A stretch of 64,000 nucleotides of DNA from Actinomadura sp. DC4 (GTDB taxonomy: Bacteria > Actinomycetota > Actinomycetes > Streptosporangiales > Streptosporangiaceae), in assembly GCF_030406325.1 (NCBI RefSeq), contig NZ_JAUEQY010000001.1:310001-374000 (forward strand), given 5' to 3'. Shown here one piece after another: positions 61,637-64,000 of this stretch. Below the pieces are notes generated by a model. The model saw only the letters and a program-made list of their open reading frames with translations, was not told the DNA's origin and searched no databases. Positions within the stretch are counted from its first letter, which is position 1, and each line of letters opens with the position of its first letter. The translations under genes and the position numbers were made by a program.

Positions 61637-61722
61637 CTCGGCGCAGCCGGCCGGTCGATCCGCGGCGGGGCCGCCGCGAATGATGATCGTGACCGTACCC
61701 GGAGTAACCAGGGAGCGCGGTC

Positions 61723-62637
61723 ATGACGGTCATCGAAGTTACCAACCTGCACAAACGTTACGGCGGAACGGTCGCCGTGGAGGACGTCTCGTTCAGCGTC
61801 GAGAAAGGCGAGATCTTCGGCGTCCTCGGCCCGAACGGCGCCGGCAAGACCACCACGGTGGAGTGCGTCGCGGGGCTGCGCGAACCCGGCGGCGGCACCG
61901 TCTCGGTGCTCGGCCTGGACCCTCGCCGCGATCGCGCCGAACTCACCCAGCGGGTCGGCGTGCAGCTCCAGCGGAGCGAGCTCCCGGAGAAGATGAAGGT
62001 CGCCGAGGCCCTCGCGCTCTACAGCTCCTTCTACCGCGAGCCCGCCGACTGGCGGCGGCTCATCGACGAGCTCGGCCTCGCCGACAAGGCGAACAGCCGG
62101 TTCGGCAAGCTGTCCGGCGGCCAGAAGCAGCGCGTGTCGATCGCGCTGGCCCTCGCCGGCAACCCGGAGATCGCGATCCTGGACGAGCTGACGACCGGTC
62201 TGGACCCGCAGGCGCGCCGCGACACGTGGCAGCTCATCGAGCAGGTACGCGCCAGCGGCGTGACGATCGTGCTGGTCACGCACTTCATGGAGGAGGCCGA
62301 GCGGCTCTGCGACCGGATCGCGGTGATCGACTCCGGCCGGGTCGCGGCGATCGACACGCCCGCCGGGCTCGTGTCGCGGGTCGACCCCGAGCAGCGGATC
62401 CGGTTCCGCCCCTCTCCGTCGCTGGACGACGGCCTCCTCAAGGAGCTGCCCGAGGTGCACACGGTGACCCGGTCCGGCGAGGTGCTCACGGTCACCGGGA
62501 CCGACGGCCTGCTCCAGGCGGTCACCGCGACGCTCGCCCGCAACAACGTCATCGCCGCCGACCTGCGCGTCGAGCAGACCAGCCTCGACGACGCCTTCGT
62601 CGCCCTCACGGGCCGCACTCTGGACCAGGAGAACTGA
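61723..62637 (+). CDS. DrrA-like ABC exporter ATPase
   Basis: The 304-residue ATPase has Walker A GVLGPNGAGKTTTVE, signature KLSGGQKQRVSIALALAG, Walker B IAILDELTTGLD and switch LVTHFMEEAERL. The C-terminal extension (SLDDAFVALTGRTL) is typical of DrrA/CcmA-type ATPases of drug and lipid exporters. GGGAGC lies 7 bases before the ATG. It forms an operon with the permease 1 base downstream. Confidence 0.93.
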   Translation: MTVIEVTNLHKRYGGTVAVEDVSFSVEKGEIFGVLGPNGAGKTTTVECVAGLREPGGGTVSVLGLDPRRDRAELTQRVGVQLQRSELPEKMKVAEALALYSSFYREPADWRRLIDELGLADKANSRFGKLSGGQKQRVSIALALAGNPEIAILDELTTGLDPQARRDTWQLIEQVRASGVTIVLVTHFMEEAERLCDRIAVIDSGRVAAIDTPAGLVSRVDPEQRIRFRPSPSLDDGLLKELPEVHTVTRSGEVLTVTGTDGLLQAVTATLARNNVIAADLRVEQTSLDDAFVALTGRTLDQEN

Positions 62638-62638
62638 C

Positions 62639-63373
62639 ATGCTCGCCAGGCTCACCTTCATGGAGCTCAAGCTCACCATGCGCGAGTTCGTCGTGCCGCT
62701 GTTCGTCCTGGTCCTGCCGGTCGCACTGCTGCTCGGCTTCGGGTTCCAGCCCGGCAGCCGGAAGGCGAACGCCGACCTCGGCGGCCAGACCGGCGCGGCG
62801 TACATCGCCGCGATCGGGGCCGGCATCGCCCTCGCCATCATCGGGCTGAGCGTGCTGCCCGCCACCCTCGCCGGGTACCGGGAGAAGGGCGTGCTGCGGC
62901 GCCTGGCCACCACGCCCGTACGGCCCGTGTACCTCCTCGCCGCCCAGCTCGTCCTGTACGCGGCCGGGGCGCTGTTCACGGTCGCGGTGCTGGTCGTCGC
63001 CGGCGACGTGCTGTTCGGCACGCCGGTCCCGAAGGACTTCCCGGCCTTCGTGGGCGCGCTGCTGCTCGGCATGGCCGCGATGTTCGCGATCGGGCTGCTC
63101 GTCGCGGCGGTGGCTCCGACGGGCAAGGCGGGTCAGGCGATCGGCATGGTCCTGTTCTTCCCGAGCCTGTTCCTGGGCGGCGTCTACATTCCCCGCGAGA
63201 CGATGCCGTCGGTCCTGCGGAGCATCGGCGACTACTCTCCGCTGGGCGCGACGCTGAAGACGATGCGGGACGCCTGGATGGGAACGGAGCCGCGGGCGGC
63301 GCAAATGGCGATAATGGCCGCGTACGCTGCCACCGCCGGACTGGCCGCGACCAGGCTCTTCAGGTGGGAATGA
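62639..63373 (+). CDS. ABC-2 type exporter permease
   Basis: The 244-residue permease has six membrane helices in the ABC-2 pattern: MELKLTMREFVVPLFVLVLP at the start, YREKGVLRRLATTPVRPVYL in the cytoplasmic coupling region and FFPSLFLGGVYIPRETMP near the end. With the ATPase it makes a complete exporter. The following sensor gene overlaps its end (ATGA at 63370), so signal sensing and export are probably one unit. Confidence 0.92.
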   Translation: MLARLTFMELKLTMREFVVPLFVLVLPVALLLGFGFQPGSRKANADLGGQTGAAYIAAIGAGIALAIIGLSVLPATLAGYREKGVLRRLATTPVRPVYLLAAQLVLYAAGALFTVAVLVVAGDVLFGTPVPKDFPAFVGALLLGMAAMFAIGLLVAAVAPTGKAGQAIGMVLFFPSLFLGGVYIPRETMPSVLRSIGDYSPLGATLKTMRDAWMGTEPRAAQMAIMAAYAATAGLAATRLFRWE

Positions 63374-64000
63374 CCGTGACGCTGCCGCTGGGGACGACCG
63401 TGACGCTGCCGCTCAGCGGATGGGAACGACGCGAGGCCGTGATGCTTCGCGTCGTTCCGCACTGCGCGCTGGCCGTCTCGCTGGTGCTCGTGCTGCTGGA
63501 CCGCGCGGGTTCGTTCGCGCACCTGCAGGCCATGGTGGGCCTCACGCTGGCGGCCTCGTCCTGGTCCCTGTTCATGAACGGCCTCGGCCCCGCCTGGACG
63601 CAGCGTCCCTCGGCCAGGGCGGTCTTCTTCGCCGGGTTCACGGCCCTGTCCGCGGCGCTGGTCTTCCTCAGCCCGCTCTACGGCTTCTTCGCGTGGAGCG
63701 GTTACCTCCAGGTGACGTCCCTGCCGGGCCGCTGGAAGTGGGCCGGAGTGATGTCCACCGCGGCGATCGTGTCCACCACCTACGTCGGCGGCGTCCAGAA
63801 CGTCCGGGGCTCCGGAGCCGTCATCTTCGGCGTCTTCACGGCGGCGGGCATCGCCCTGGGCGGCGGGTTCCTGTTCTTCAACACCATGATCGGCCGGCAG
63901 AACGCCCGGCAGCGCGTGATGCTCGGCGACCTCGCCGAGACCAACGCCCAGCTCGAGGCGGCCCTGGCCGAGAACGCCGGCCTGCACGCCCAGCTGCTGG
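63370..64000 (+). CDS. Membrane sensor gene, probable histidine kinase (truncated by window end)
   Basis: The first 210 codons are visible. They encode five or six membrane helices (CALAVSLVLVLLDRAG, ARAVFFAGFTALSAALVFL, VIFGVFTAAGIALGGGFLFF) and then a helical coiled segment (RVMLGDLAETNAQLEAALAE), as in NarL-partner histidine kinases of drug-exporter clusters. The kinase core lies beyond the window, so the assignment rests on this layout and on the exporter context. The N-terminus contains an 8-residue tandem repeat (TVTLPLGT, TVTLPLSG) from a 24-bp DNA duplication at about 63373-63420. AGGTGG precedes ATG 63370. Confidence 0.6.
   Translation, partial: MTVTLPLGTTVTLPLSGWERREAVMLRVVPHCALAVSLVLVLLDRAGSFAHLQAMVGLTLAASSWSLFMNGLGPAWTQRPSARAVFFAGFTALSAALVFLSPLYGFFAWSGYLQVTSLPGRWKWAGVMSTAAIVSTTYVGGVQNVRGSGAVIFGVFTAAGIALGGGFLFFNTMIGRQNARQRVMLGDLAETNAQLEAALAENAGLHAQLL

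Noticed and set aside
1-64000. tRNA, rRNA, CRISPR array, insertion sequence or phage genes
   Set aside because: No cloverleaf-like sequence with a conserved T-loop, no regular spacer array, no transposase or integrase was found on reading the intergenic regions of both strands.

Overview
The window is 64 kb of very GC-rich DNA with GC-ending codons, many GTG starts, leaderless-looking promoters and ATGA/GTGA stop-start overlaps. This points to a filamentous actinomycete. The gene content (WXG100-like giant proteins, an AfsR-like NB-ARC protein, DUF5925, DUF6232 and DUF1206 proteins, box benzoyl-CoA genes, F420/PPOX enzymes, many TetR regulators) suggests a Streptosporangiales/Thermomonosporaceae-type organism, but no rRNA or housekeeping marker is present to fix the genus. 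No tRNA, rRNA, CRISPR array, insertion sequence or integrase was seen.

Positions 1-26300 are mostly a catabolic region. It opens with an HtrA-like protease, a DUF6232 gene pair and a divergent amidohydrolase/PaaX pair. A compact aerobic benzoyl-CoA operon on the minus strand (boxC, boxB, benzoate-CoA ligase) follows, without boxA. Next come a peroxiredoxin, an HTH-less WYL protein, a lipoprotein, and a minus-strand operon of aminoglycoside-phosphotransferase-like kinase, acyl-CoA dehydrogenase and CoA ligase. That set matches the kinase/dehydrogenase logic of 4-hydroxy-acid (levulinate-type) catabolism and is divided from its TetR gene by a divergent promoter. Two broken genes lie near 16.7-17.8 kb. 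Further TetR genes, an MFS carrier and two paralogous acyl-CoA synthetases, each next to a clear palindrome, complete the region.

Positions 26300-40290 hold a DUF5925 AAA ATPase, an NB-ARC protein behind an unusual leader (11-bp-spaced direct repeats plus a terminator-like hairpin), a secreted lamin-tail protein, the helicase HrpB, a Gfo/Idh/MocA oxidoreductase, a beta-lactamase-like hydrolase and a complete five-gene oligopeptide-type ABC importer.

Positions 40289-56475 are the most unusual part. Two giant convergent genes (2940 and 2077 codons) share a CpnT-like WXG100 N-terminal region of about 505 residues, then carry long C-terminal parts made of about six degenerate beta-rich modules each. 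Between their 3' ends sit two small paralogous genes, one with a zinc-ribbon-like four-cysteine motif. The shared N-terminal coding halves form long inverted repeats, so recombination between them could swap the C-terminal parts. No function has been established for this set; secretion by a type VII system is an inference.

Positions 56689-64000 carry anmK, a DUF485 plus split sodium:solute symporter locus, an ABM-domain protein, a Bcr/CflA-type MFS exporter, a DrrAB-like ABC exporter and the start of a membrane sensor gene that runs off the window.
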